Below, one piece after another: positions 12,862 to 20,468 of a stretch of DNA of 64,000 bases. Below the pieces are notes generated by a model. It was not told the origin of the DNA, searched no databases, and worked only from the letters and a program-made list of their open reading frames with translations. This DNA comes from JAPPHY01 sp034423135 (lineage in GTDB: Bacteria > Chloroflexota > Dehalococcoidia > Lucifugimonadales > UBA2985): assembly GCA_034423135.1 (NCBI GenBank), contig DAOUJC010000008.1:1-64000 (forward strand), read 5' to 3'. Made by a program: the position numbers and the translations under genes. Each line of letters begins with the position of its first letter. The stretch's first letter is position 1.

Positions 12862-13976
12862 CGCTGTGCACCTCCTGCTGCGCTGGCTGCCCCGCTCGCG
12901 ACATCTGACTGCGCAAGCTCCTTGAGGGCCTCCACGAGCTGCGCGTTCTCCTCCGCGGTACGGGACGCCATCCTGACGTATTTGCCCTCCAGGCCGCGCT
13001 TGCGGCCGCAGTCGTTGATCAGGATCCGGCTCTGCTCGAACAGGCGCGTGGTCAACTCGGTCGACGTGAGGCCGTCGGCCACGCGGCTGAACACGAAGTT
13101 GGCGTGCGTGGGACGGGGACTGAGGAACGGCACGTCCTCCAGGCCGTCGTGCAAGAGGCGCGTCGCTCGCCTCACCTCCGCGCACGACTCGATGAACTCC
13201 GGCTGATACTCCGCGATGGTCTCCAGGTAGAACTGCGCCAGCGAGTTGATGCCCCAGATGGGCAGGTGAGTGCGCAGCTCCGCGATCCTGCCCTGGTTGG
13301 CGGAGGCGGCGTAGCCGAGGCGAATGCCGGGGATGCCGTAGGTCTTGGACAGGCTCTTGAGCACGATTACGTTGGGGTAGTCGGCGAGGTGCGCCATGAT
13401 GGACGGATGAGGGTCCGCGTCCACAAAGTCTATGAACGACTCGTCTACAATGACGAGGTCAAGGTCACGCAGCGCGTCCAGGAACCGCATGACGTCCGCC
13501 TTGGACGTGGAAAGCCCGGTGGGATTGTTCGGGTTGATGAGCAGGGCGGCGTTTGCGCCGGACTCCAGAACGTGTCGAGCAAAGTCGTCCACGTCCAAGT
13601 GGAAGTCGCCGGTGAGCTGGTACGTGGACACAGTCTTGCCCTGGTTCGCCGCGCGGTTCACGAACTCATCGAAAGTCGGGACGGCCACCGCCAGGCGCGA
13701 CACGAAGCGGTCGGAGATGGCGCTGATGAGCTCGCTTGCGCCGTTGGCGATGACAAGCTCCTCGTGGGTCAGGCCCAGCGGCTGGGCTGCCAGGGACGAG
13801 AGGTGCCAGTTGGTGGAAGGGTAGGACTTCACCAGCCTTGTCAGCCTCCGGCTCAGCGCCTCGATGAAGGAGTCAGGCGGGAAGTACTGGTTGGTCATGT
13901 AGCAGAAGTCGCGGACGTCGAAACTCCAGAATCCGCCGTAGAGTGACGAGTAATAGCGATAGTCTCGGCTATCCAT
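12858..13976 (-). CDS. Class I/II PLP aminotransferase (histidinol-phosphate/threonine-phosphate decarboxylase-like)
   Basis: 372 residues from the ATG at 13976, which has GGAG 10 nt upstream. Features are NGASELISAI (phosphate-binding), INPNNPTG, IVDESFIDF, and the Schiff-base Lys in LKSLSKTYGIPGIRLGY, all in family order. The fold type I enzyme resembles HisC/CobD. It is coupled by ATGA to a nucleotidyltransferase, the same two activities that are fused in PntC-type proteins that process aminoethylphosphonate. No pepM or phosphonate gene lies nearby, so the substrate is open. An alternative start at 14210 would add 78 low-complexity residues and is rejected. Confidence 0.88.
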   Translation of the reverse strand: MDSRDYRYYSSLYGGFWSFDVRDFCYMTNQYFPPDSFIEALSRRLTRLVKSYPSTNWHLSSLAAQPLGLTHEELVIANGASELISAISDRFVSRLAVAVPTFDEFVNRAANQGKTVSTYQLTGDFHLDVDDFARHVLESGANAALLINPNNPTGLSTSKADVMRFLDALRDLDLVIVDESFIDFVDADPHPSIMAHLADYPNVIVLKSLSKTYGIPGIRLGYAASANQGRIAELRTHLPIWGINSLAQFYLETIAEYQPEFIESCAEVRRATRLLHDGLEDVPFLSPRPTHANFVFSRVADGLTSTELTTRLFEQSRILINDCGRKRGLEGKYVRMASRTAEENAQLVEALKELAQSDVASGAASAAGGAQR

Positions 13977-14330
13977 GTGTATAGCTCTCCTTCGGATAAA
14001 GGTAAACGCGCAGGCATGGCAGACGTTTGCATGGCTGTCCGGCCTGTGATCTCTGGGACGGGTTGCGAAAGGGGCTAGGTAGACTGCAACAGCAATCGGA
14101 TATCGCGGGCTGATGTGTTGCAGTGTGACGTTGCGCCGGCGAAACCTATGGCCGGCGCAGGCTCGGAGGTTCCAGGGGGGTGCGTCCGCAATGGCTGATG
14201 ATTCTGCCACCGCGGGAGCGCGGCGGGCGTGTCAACGGCTGGGCGGTTGGTCCGCTCAAGGCCATAGAACGACCCCCTTTCTGTACGTGCGGTGCTGGCT
14301 CCAGGTTCTTTAACAGGAAGTTAACCGACT
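13977..14330 (-). promoter_or_regulatory. Long structured 5' leader of the aminotransferase operon
   Basis: About 354 nt separate the predicted start of transcription from the ATG. The leader holds two perfect stems: TGCGCCGGC/GCCGGCGCA (arms 14132-14140 and 14151-14159, 10-nt loop) and CTGCAACA/TGTTGCAG (14084-14091 and 14116-14123). It could be a cis-acting RNA; I cannot match it to a known riboswitch class. Confidence 0.4.
14309..14325. promoter_or_regulatory. Operator O1, TTTAAC-N5-GTTAAC
   Basis: Inverted repeat with the 5-nt centre AGGAA, centred at about +13 of the predicted minus-strand promoter, where a bound repressor would block transcription. Same format as O2. Confidence 0.55.
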
Positions 14331-14336
14331 GCCCAG

Positions 14337-14365
14337 ATACTATTTCAGCGTCGTGCTCTTGTCAA
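14337..14365 (-). promoter_or_regulatory. Promoter driving the aminotransferase/nucleotidyltransferase operon
   Basis: On the minus strand: perfect -35 TTGACA (14365-14360), 17-bp spacer, -10 TAGTAT (14342-14337). It sits between operators O1 and O2. Confidence 0.6.
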
Positions 14366-14399
14366 GCGTTTGGTTTCGCAGCCAGGACAGGCGAAGGAG

Positions 14400-14416
14400 T
14401 TTAACGGAGCGTTAAA
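14400..14416. promoter_or_regulatory. Operator O2, TTTAAC-N5-GTTAAA
   Basis: A perfect 17-bp palindrome with centre GGAGC, 91 bp centre-to-centre from O1. It may also serve the divergent gene at 14533. Confidence 0.55.
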
Positions 14417-14532
14417 ATGTTGAGGGTACCTCGTACCATCGGCCAGTCCGAATGGCTCGCCGGGCGTGTCAATCCGGGCCATCTCTGCTACCATGTCCGC
14501 ATCGCAAAGGTCGACTGAGCAGAGGTGCAGCA

Positions 14533-15207
14533 ATGAGCCAGGAGCTAGGTCGCATGGAGCGGCCCTCGTCGGGGGCATTCCGGGGCAGGAGGAAGCTGCT
14601 TCTGGTGCCTCGCGTATATCCGCCTCCCCCAGACGAGGCGGAGGGCGTCGCCATCGTGGATCGCTACTGGGAGCAGGTGCACGCCCAGGTCGCGTCGCTG
14701 GAGCCCGGCCTCGGCCCGGTCAGGCACGTCTACCACGAGAGCGTGACGGACGGAGGCGGGGAGGCGCTTGCGAGAATGGAGAGCGTGGACGCGCAGTGCC
14801 ACGCGTTCATAGCGGCCAAGTGCGCAGCCGGGGCCTCGTACGAGGCGACCGAAGATGCCGAGGCCCTGATCGACACACTTGACCTGCAAGGCTGCCTCAT
14901 GATGCCGTTCGGCGGTACGAGCGTGCCCGCCATGCTGCGCGAGTGGCTTGCGGACAGCACCCGCAGGCGATACGACTACATCGCGCGGCGCATCGACGAG
15001 ACGCTGGGCGAAGACGCGGTTGGCGTGCTGTTCATCAACGAGCGACACCAGGTCCAGTTCCCCGAAGGCGTAGAGGTGTTCTTTGTAGCGCCGCCCGCCC
15101 TTGACGAGTATCGCCGCTGGATGAGCGCATGGGCCGCTCGGCGGAATGCCGCGTTCTCCGAAGGTGCCCCGGATGGAGATTCGCAGGAAGACACCGGGGT
15201 GGACTGA
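14533..15207 (+). CDS. Conserved-looking protein of unknown function (224 residues)
   Basis: The ATG at 14533 has GAGGTG 7 nt upstream. The protein is acidic and soluble, with no signal peptide or membrane segment. It begins RKLLLVPRVYPPPPDEAEGVAIVDRYW, has a middle helix-rich part (DAQCHAFIAAKCAAG) and a C-terminal alpha/beta stretch (DAVGVLFINERHQVQFPEGVEVFFVAPPALDEYRRW) followed by a disordered acidic tail. The alternation of strand and helix in that C-terminal part recalls release-factor-like domain 3 folds, but I cannot assign a family. It is divergent from the aminotransferase operon and shares the operator-bearing region with it. Confidence 0.7.
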   Translation: MSQELGRMERPSSGAFRGRRKLLLVPRVYPPPPDEAEGVAIVDRYWEQVHAQVASLEPGLGPVRHVYHESVTDGGGEALARMESVDAQCHAFIAAKCAAGASYEATEDAEALIDTLDLQGCLMMPFGGTSVPAMLREWLADSTRRRYDYIARRIDETLGEDAVGVLFINERHQVQFPEGVEVFFVAPPALDEYRRWMSAWAARRNAAFSEGAPDGDSQEDTGVD

Positions 15208-15252
15208 ACTGAAGCCCCAATCCAGGTAGAGCTAACCCATAGGAGGTACAGC

Positions 15253-16218
15253 GTGAAGGCCATCAGAATTCACTTCCTTGACGACGGCGACGAGCTTCGA
15301 ATGGAGGACGTTCCGAATCCTGAGCTCGAGGCGAGCCAGGTCATGATCAAGGCCCAGGCAATCGGGCTGAACCGCGCCGACCTCTACCGCAGACGCACGG
15401 CGCCGGAAGGTGAGCCGGAGCCTCCCCGTATTCCCGGGCTGGACGTCGCCGGAGTGATCGAGGCGGTGGGCGCGGGCGTGACCGGCTGGAACGTCGGCGA
15501 CCCGGTTACGGCGCTCGTGAGAGGCGCATACGCCGAGTACTCAGTCACGAACGCCGCTCTGGCGTATCGCCCACCCGCGGGCATGTCCATGACCGATGCG
15601 TCCTCCCTGCCGTGCGTGTTCCTCACCGCGTGGTACGCCTTCCAGATGGCGGGCCTCGCACCGGGGCAGACGGCGCTGATCCACGCGGCGGGCAGCGGCG
15701 TAGGCATGGCGGGCATCCAGCTCGCGAAGGCTCTCGGCGCGCGCGTGCTCACCAGCGCAGGCTCGGACGAGCGCGTGGCGCGCGGCTGCGAGCTCGGCGC
15801 GGAGGCAGGCGTGAACTACTCGACACAGGACGTCGCTGCGGAGCTGCTACGACTCACCGACGGTCGAGGCGTGGACTTTGCGCTGGACACGGTCGGAGGT
15901 GCCACCTTCGATGCGACGCTGAAGGCGCTCGCGCAGGGTGGCCGCGTTGTGACGGTGGGCGGCCACACCGGCCCTCGCTCCGAGTATGAGGAGCAGGAGC
16001 TTGAGCGCAAGGGGCAGTGGGTGAAGGCGATGGGCGTCTTCAACGAGGCCCAAGCCGACGAGGCTCAGGCGGGCTGGGAGCAGATGCTGGCGTGGTTCGA
16101 CGACGGGACGCTTTGCACCATCGTGCAGGAGGTCCTGCCGTGGACAGAGGCGACGCGGGCGCAGGAGCTGCTCAACAGCCGCGGCGTGTTTGGGAAGATC
16201 GTGATGGAGGTTGGCTGA
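15253..16218 (+). CDS. NADPH:quinone reductase-like MDR superfamily oxidoreductase
   Basis: 321 residues from a GTG preceded by AGGAGG. Domain order is GroES-like catalytic domain (GLNRADLYRR, PGLDVAGVIEAVGAGV) then Rossmann domain (HAAGSGVGMAGIQLAKALGARVLTSAGSDE). The structural and catalytic zinc Cys of alcohol dehydrogenases are absent, which places it with the zeta-crystallin/QOR branch that reduces quinones or enoyl compounds with NAD(P)H. It lies 45 nt after the unknown gene at 14533 and is probably co-transcribed. Substrate unassigned. Confidence 0.88.
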   Translation: MKAIRIHFLDDGDELRMEDVPNPELEASQVMIKAQAIGLNRADLYRRRTAPEGEPEPPRIPGLDVAGVIEAVGAGVTGWNVGDPVTALVRGAYAEYSVTNAALAYRPPAGMSMTDASSLPCVFLTAWYAFQMAGLAPGQTALIHAAGSGVGMAGIQLAKALGARVLTSAGSDERVARGCELGAEAGVNYSTQDVAAELLRLTDGRGVDFALDTVGGATFDATLKALAQGGRVVTVGGHTGPRSEYEEQELERKGQWVKAMGVFNEAQADEAQAGWEQMLAWFDDGTLCTIVQEVLPWTEATRAQELLNSRGVFGKIVMEVG

Positions 16219-16225
16219 CGGCTTT

Positions 16226-16365
16226 GTCCGCTCATCCTGAGCTTGTCGAAGGACATGAGCGGACGGCAATTGTGGATTGGGCCCGCTCATATGGTTCGAC
16301 GGGGCTCACCATGAGCGGGTCTATAGCTTCCGCTCACCCTGAGCCTGTCGAAGGGCGTGAGCGGG
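16226..16365. repeat. A-B-A cluster of interspersed hairpin repeats
   Basis: A at 16226-16264 (arms GTCCGCTCAT/ATGAGCGGAC), B in reverse orientation at 16281-16319, A at 16330-16365. The cluster fills the gap between two convergent genes, so the hairpins may double as bidirectional terminators. Confidence 0.85.
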
Positions 16366-16380
16366 CTAGGGGTGGCCTCA

Positions 16381-17496
16381 TCAGTGGTGGTGGTGCCCCA
16401 CGTCCTCGCCGACGGCGCGCAGCGCGTGCAGAATCTCCTCGCGATGTGACGGCATTCGCTCTGCCCAGCCTCTGACCAGGCCGAACGAGCCCGCCAGCAT
16501 CATGGCGCCGTGAGGCGCCGCGAAGTAGGGCTGCAGCCGGGAGTCAGCCATCAGCCCGCGCATTGGCCCGATGACGCTGAGAAACCCGATCTCTTCGAAG
16601 CCGCGGACTACGATCGCGCCGTGGCCCTGCTCTCGCCACACGGCGTCGCCGTCCGACGTGCCGGTCGCCAGGTCGATCAGGTGCTGCTCCAGCCGCTCGC
16701 GGTCGAGTACGTGAGTGTGGTGCTCCAGGATGCCCAGTATCTCGTCGCCGTGGAGGTGGAAGGCCAGCGTGTGCTCGTTGCCGAGGTTGGCGACCACCTT
16801 GCGCTCGTGAGAGGCTACGTGCTCGTCCTCGAGTGAGCCGAGGACGGCCGCCACGGCGGTGTCTGTCATGAGCAGCGGGACGTCGTCACCCACCGTGTCC
16901 ACCACGGCCCTCATGCGTGTGAGATAGTCCGGCACCTCATCGGCGAGGTAGACGAAAGACGCAGCCTCCGAGCCTCCGCTCTCCACGTGCGTTCTCAGGT
17001 GGTCGAACCGGAACTTCCGGTCGCTGTAGCCGGGTGGCGCGTTGCCGTGGTCGAAGACGGCGACTGCCAGCGCGTCCCACTCCGGTTCCACCTCGAATGC
17101 CTCCAGGGCGCGCTGCACCATGAGCAAGTCCACGTCGGCAAGGCGAACGTGCGCTACCGGCAGAGCGTCCGCCTCCTCCTGCGATACGATGGACACGCCC
17201 ATACTGCGCACGACGTCAAGGTCGTCGTCGAATGTCACGGCGGCGGAAGGCGTGGCGAACGCGGAGAGACCGGCGGCGACGTGGTCGGCGAGCGCGCCCG
17301 TGACAGGCCCGCCACCCATGTTCACGCCGGTGAACACCACGCCGCTGCGCGATTCGGTTGCGTTTCGAACTCGCTGAGCGGCGATCACGGTGGGCGCGGG
17401 CATCACAAGCTGCACGGAGTTCTCAACCGCCCTCCGCGAATCGAACAGGAGGATGTCCTGCGTGCCCGTGCCAACGTCTATTGCAAGAATCTTCAT
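16381..17496 (-). CDS. DUF1786 family protein (ASKHA/actin-like ATPase fold)
   Basis: 371 residues starting MKILAIDVGTGTQDILLFD, a phosphate-1 loop of the hexokinase/actin ATPase fold, with TGVNMGGGPVTGALADHV and a NLGNEHTLAFHLHGD second loop. DUF1786 proteins are sometimes labelled pyruvate-formate-lyase-activating, but their function is not established. The C-terminus ends GHHHH, a possible metal-binding tail. A TACAAT -10 ends 8 nt before the ATG (17505-17510), so the transcript would have almost no leader; GAGGG lies in between. It stands alone, convergent with the MDR gene and divergent from the Nudix gene. Confidence 0.8.
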   Translation of the reverse strand: MKILAIDVGTGTQDILLFDSRRAVENSVQLVMPAPTVIAAQRVRNATESRSGVVFTGVNMGGGPVTGALADHVAAGLSAFATPSAAVTFDDDLDVVRSMGVSIVSQEEADALPVAHVRLADVDLLMVQRALEAFEVEPEWDALAVAVFDHGNAPPGYSDRKFRFDHLRTHVESGGSEAASFVYLADEVPDYLTRMRAVVDTVGDDVPLLMTDTAVAAVLGSLEDEHVASHERKVVANLGNEHTLAFHLHGDEILGILEHHTHVLDRERLEQHLIDLATGTSDGDAVWREQGHGAIVVRGFEEIGFLSVIGPMRGLMADSRLQPYFAAPHGAMMLAGSFGLVRGWAERMPSHREEILHALRAVGEDVGHHHH

Positions 17497-17664
17497 GTGC
17501 CCTCATTGTATTCCGTCGCATTCTGTGCCACAAGGGATTATTGAGACAGGCCACTGCGGAAAGTGTCGCATTTCGATTTGATTCCGCGAGAGAGCCTCAC
17601 GCGCACTCGCCCGGCGAAGACGCGAGTCTTCCGAGAGCCTCGAACCCGACTGACCCGCGTGTGG

Positions 17665-17670
17665 TATAGT
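17665..17670 (+). promoter_or_regulatory. Extended -10 giving an apparently leaderless Nudix transcript
   Basis: TGG-TATAGT ends 7 nt before the ATG at 17678, with no Shine-Dalgarno between. Confidence 0.5.
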
Positions 17671-17677
17671 CAACCCC

Positions 17678-18187
17678 ATGAACCAGGAGGACAGGTTCTG
17701 CCCATCGTGCGCAGACACGCTCGTGGTGCGGAAGGCGCACGGCGCAGAACGGCCGGTGTGCGATTCATGCGGCAGGGTCATCTTCTACGACCCAAAGCTC
17801 GCGGCTGCAACCGTTGTGGAGTGTGACGGAAGGGTGCTGTTCGTGCGGAGGCTGACGCAGCCCGGCTACGGCCTGTGGAGCCTGCCCGGCGGATACGTGG
17901 ACAGGGGAGAGGTTGTGGAGCAGGCTGCTGCTCGGGAAGTGCGGGAGGAGACCGGGCTGCACGTGGAGATAGCGGGCCTGGTTGGCCTGTTCTCAGAGTC
18001 GGGACATCCCGTTGTCGTCGCAGCCTACCACTGCCGGAGCATGCAGGGCGACGCCGCGCCCGGCCCTGAGGTATCGCAGCTGGGCTACTTTGCCCCGGAC
18101 TCGCTGCCGCCGTTGGCGTTCGACAGGGACCGGGAGATACTGCGGGCGTGGTGGCGGCTGGTCAGGGAAGGCGACCCGCCGGTCTAG
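17678..18187 (+). CDS. Nudix hydrolase with N-terminal zinc ribbon
   Basis: 169 residues. A zinc ribbon is formed by C8/C11 and C28/C31 (CPSC...CDSC). The Nudix box GX5EX7REUXEEXGU is complete about residues 70-92 (GGYVDRGEVVEQ, REVREETG). The layout is like NudC-type NADH pyrophosphatases, but the protein is shorter and lacks the C-terminal SQPWPFPxS quinolinate-like motif, so the substrate (NADH, ADP-ribose or another nucleoside diphosphate) is open. The stop overlaps the end of the convergent thioredoxin gene by 4 bp. Confidence 0.9.
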   Translation: MNQEDRFCPSCADTLVVRKAHGAERPVCDSCGRVIFYDPKLAAATVVECDGRVLFVRRLTQPGYGLWSLPGGYVDRGEVVEQAAAREVREETGLHVEIAGLVGLFSESGHPVVVAAYHCRSMQGDAAPGPEVSQLGYFAPDSLPPLAFDRDREILRAWWRLVREGDPPV

Positions 18188-18747
18188 CCTCTCGCTGCAA
18201 GCAACCGGTCGAGCGTCTCGCGCAGGTCGTCCTCGCCTGACGGGCCGGTGAACTTGGCGACCAGGCGCCCGTCCGCGTCGACGAAATACTTCTCAGGAAT
18301 GCCTCTGACGCCGTACTCGACGAGAATGTCGCCGGGGATGTCCAGGCCGGTGGGGTAGGGCACACCAAACTCCTCGATGAAGGCCTCGGCCTCCGCGGGA
18401 CGCTCCCATATTCCGACGCCCACGAACTCAACGCCCTTCCCGCGATACTCGTCGTAGACCTGCACCAGCCTCGGCGCTTCCACGCGGCACGGCCCGCACC
18501 AGGAAGCCCAGAAGTCGACGAGCACCACGCTTCCGCGCAGATCCGACAGCGTGAGCGTCCCGCCGTCGAGCAGCTCCAGCGTGAAGTCGGGGGCCTCCCG
18601 CTCCTCCACGCTCACCTCACCGAACACTGCGTTCACGGCGCGCCCCGCCGGCTGGCCATCGGAACGCACAAGCGCCCAGACGAGCAGCGCAAATAGCGGG
18701 ACAAACCCCGCAATCGCTACTCCCAGCACCACCGCGCGCCTGCTCAA
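18184..18747 (-). CDS. TlpA/CcmG-like membrane-anchored thioredoxin
   Basis: 187 residues: one N-terminal membrane anchor (residues 5-26), then a thioredoxin domain with WCGPC at 83-87 inside VVLVDFWASWCGPC, and the cis-Pro region YGVRGIPEKYFVDADGR. Such proteins reduce apocytochrome c Cys residues outside the membrane. It is the last gene of the ccm cluster and overlaps the preceding gene by 4 bp (ATGA), so it is translationally coupled and most likely plays the CcmG role. Confidence 0.9.
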   Translation of the reverse strand: MSRRAVVLGVAIAGFVPLFALLVWALVRSDGQPAGRAVNAVFGEVSVEEREAPDFTLELLDGGTLTLSDLRGSVVLVDFWASWCGPCRVEAPRLVQVYDEYRGKGVEFVGVGIWERPAEAEAFIEEFGVPYPTGLDIPGDILVEYGVRGIPEKYFVDADGRLVAKFTGPSGEDDLRETLDRLLAARG

Positions 18748-19952
18748 GCCTCCGCGTCCCTCCGTTCAGCGGCGCCGTCTTCCGCGGACATCAGCAGCCT
18801 GTCCTTCAAGTCCCACCTCTCGCGCAGGTACTCCTCCCACTCAATCGCGCCGTCGCGGAACCGGTCGTCGAGTCGGGCGATGGCGCTGATGACGGCGGCG
18901 CGGTTGACCGGAGCGTCGGCAGCTGAGGCAGCCCGGCCGGAGCGCAGCATCACGTATCCCAGCAGCGCCACAAGCCACGCGCCAAGCGCGATAGGTATCG
19001 ACACCAGCACGAACGAGTCATCCGTAGAAGCCGTGCGTATACGGGCCATCAGGGACGGCTGGGGCAGATCGGTGAAGTTGAGCACCACGCGCGTACCGGG
19101 CTGCAGGTCTTGCCCCTCCAGTCGCTGGTACGACCTGTCGCCCAGCGCGAGAGGCTCCATTTCCTGCAACTCCTGGCTCGATATCCGGCCCAGGCCCTCC
19201 GGCAGCAGCACGCGGAAGTCGTCCGCGCCGAATGGCAAGCCGTGATCGAATTCGAGCCTGCCTGCGGAGTAGGTGGTGCGGAAGCTGTAGGCGATTTCGT
19301 GCTCGCCGGGCTTCACGGGCGTCGTCATCGCGAAGCCGCGGTCCACCTGCAGGATGGTGCCTCCCCTCATGCTGCTCTGCACGTCCAGGTCGGTGACCGT
19401 CGTGGGCAGCGAGAAGCGTAGGAAGGCCATCTGTCCTGCTTGCGCCTGCGATAGGTCGGCGAGGAAGGAGCGGTCTCCAGTGTTTTCCAGCCCTACCAGC
19501 TCGAGGATTTCGATGGTCTGGCTGTCCGGGTCGACGCCGCCGACCACCAGGCTGTGCGAGGACACCGCAATCGAGTCGCGGCTGTCGGTGCTCTCGTAGA
19601 CCATCAGCGTGACCGGCTCCGTGGGCAGCGGGTAGTCGCGCTCGTAGGTGTAAACGATGCCGCCGTACTCAGTGCTGATGATGTAGCCGTGACCCTCGCC
19701 GCCCGGCGCGTCGCTGAAGGAGAAGCCGCCGTCGGCGCTTGTGACAGTTTCGCGAGTCTCCTGCAGGTCGCCAAGCCTGAACACGCTCAGCGTCACCGTC
19801 AGCGCGAAGGGCGCGTCCGATCCGGCGGTGCCGTTGACCACGCGTCCCTGTACGTCCGTCGTGACCTGCGCGAGCGAGGCAGGCGGCGCGCTGATCTCCA
19901 GCACTAACCCCAGCGCCACGCACAAGAGAGCAATTGCGAATGCTCGCCTCAC
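18744..19952 (-). CDS. Uncharacterised secreted/membrane beta-sandwich protein linked to ccm genes
   Basis: 402 residues from a GTG at 19952 (GGAGG 4 nt upstream, GTGA overlap with the preceding gene). A signal sequence (about 1-27) is followed by a carboxypeptidase-regulatory-like beta domain (VQGRVVNGTAG...), further beta-rich sequence of about 200 residues, a membrane helix near 318-340 (FVLVSIPIALGAWLVALLGYVML) and a cytoplasmic tail ending in DRLLMSAEDG. It is coupled to neighbours on both sides, so it should belong to the same process. I do not recognise a named family; a scaffold or apocytochrome chaperone role is inference from context. Confidence 0.75.
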   Translation of the reverse strand: MRRAFAIALLCVALGLVLEISAPPASLAQVTTDVQGRVVNGTAGSDAPFALTVTLSVFRLGDLQETRETVTSADGGFSFSDAPGGEGHGYIISTEYGGIVYTYERDYPLPTEPVTLMVYESTDSRDSIAVSSHSLVVGGVDPDSQTIEILELVGLENTGDRSFLADLSQAQAGQMAFLRFSLPTTVTDLDVQSSMRGGTILQVDRGFAMTTPVKPGEHEIAYSFRTTYSAGRLEFDHGLPFGADDFRVLLPEGLGRISSQELQEMEPLALGDRSYQRLEGQDLQPGTRVVLNFTDLPQPSLMARIRTASTDDSFVLVSIPIALGAWLVALLGYVMLRSGRAASAADAPVNRAAVISAIARLDDRFRDGAIEWEEYLRERWDLKDRLLMSAEDGAAERRDAEA

Positions 19953-20413
19953 TCCGCCTCCGTGCCCGACCCTGCAAGGCCGATGCCGTCGGTTTCGCAC
20001 TGCGGGCAGAGCGGGGCGTCGGCGTCCTGGAGGCGGCCGCATTTCTCGCACTCGGCAGTGATGAGCACGCTGCCACTCTTCTGTCTGAAGGCCAGCACCT
20101 CGTCCTCGATTTCGTTCATTCGTGGCGCAAGCTCCGCCATAATCTCCTCCTCCTGCTTGAGGAGAAGGGCGGCGCGCAGCCGGTGGGACTCGAACGCCTC
20201 CGAGTACTGGTCGGCCGTAACGTGCCCAAGCTCCTGGTCGAGACGCAGGGTTTGGATGTCATCGTAGACCTGGTTGCGCCGGCGCCGTACCTCCATCAGC
20301 GCGTCGAGCGCGCTGCGACGCGGAAGGGTCGAGGCGCGACGGGAGCGCAGCAGAGGCCACGCTATGAGGGCGGCGGTGGTGAGTGCCAGCAGTAGGCCGA
20401 GCAGATACGGCAT
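19949..20413 (-). CDS. CcmI-like membrane protein with C-terminal zinc ribbon
   Basis: 154 residues: membrane helix 1-20, a long amphipathic/coiled-coil region about 38-120 rich in Glu/Arg/Gln, and a zinc ribbon CEKC...CPQC near the C-terminus. The N-terminal helix plus coiled coil recalls CcmI, which presents apocytochrome c to the haem lyase. The zinc ribbon is not part of classical CcmI. Placement between ccmF and the CcmG-like gene supports a ccm role; the exact function is inferred. Confidence 0.6.
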   Translation of the reverse strand: MPYLLGLLLALTTAALIAWPLLRSRRASTLPRRSALDALMEVRRRRNQVYDDIQTLRLDQELGHVTADQYSEAFESHRLRAALLLKQEEEIMAELAPRMNEIEDEVLAFRQKSGSVLITAECEKCGRLQDADAPLCPQCETDGIGLAGSGTEAE

Positions 20414-20468
20414 GGCTACGCTGCGCCGGAGCTCTCGGCCCGGAAGGTTAGAACTGCGCTCATGGGGA

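Noticed and set aside
14113..14313. Small ORFs in the aminotransferase leader
   Set aside because: Cysteine/arginine-rich low-complexity translations without ribosome sites; the region reads better as leader and promoter.
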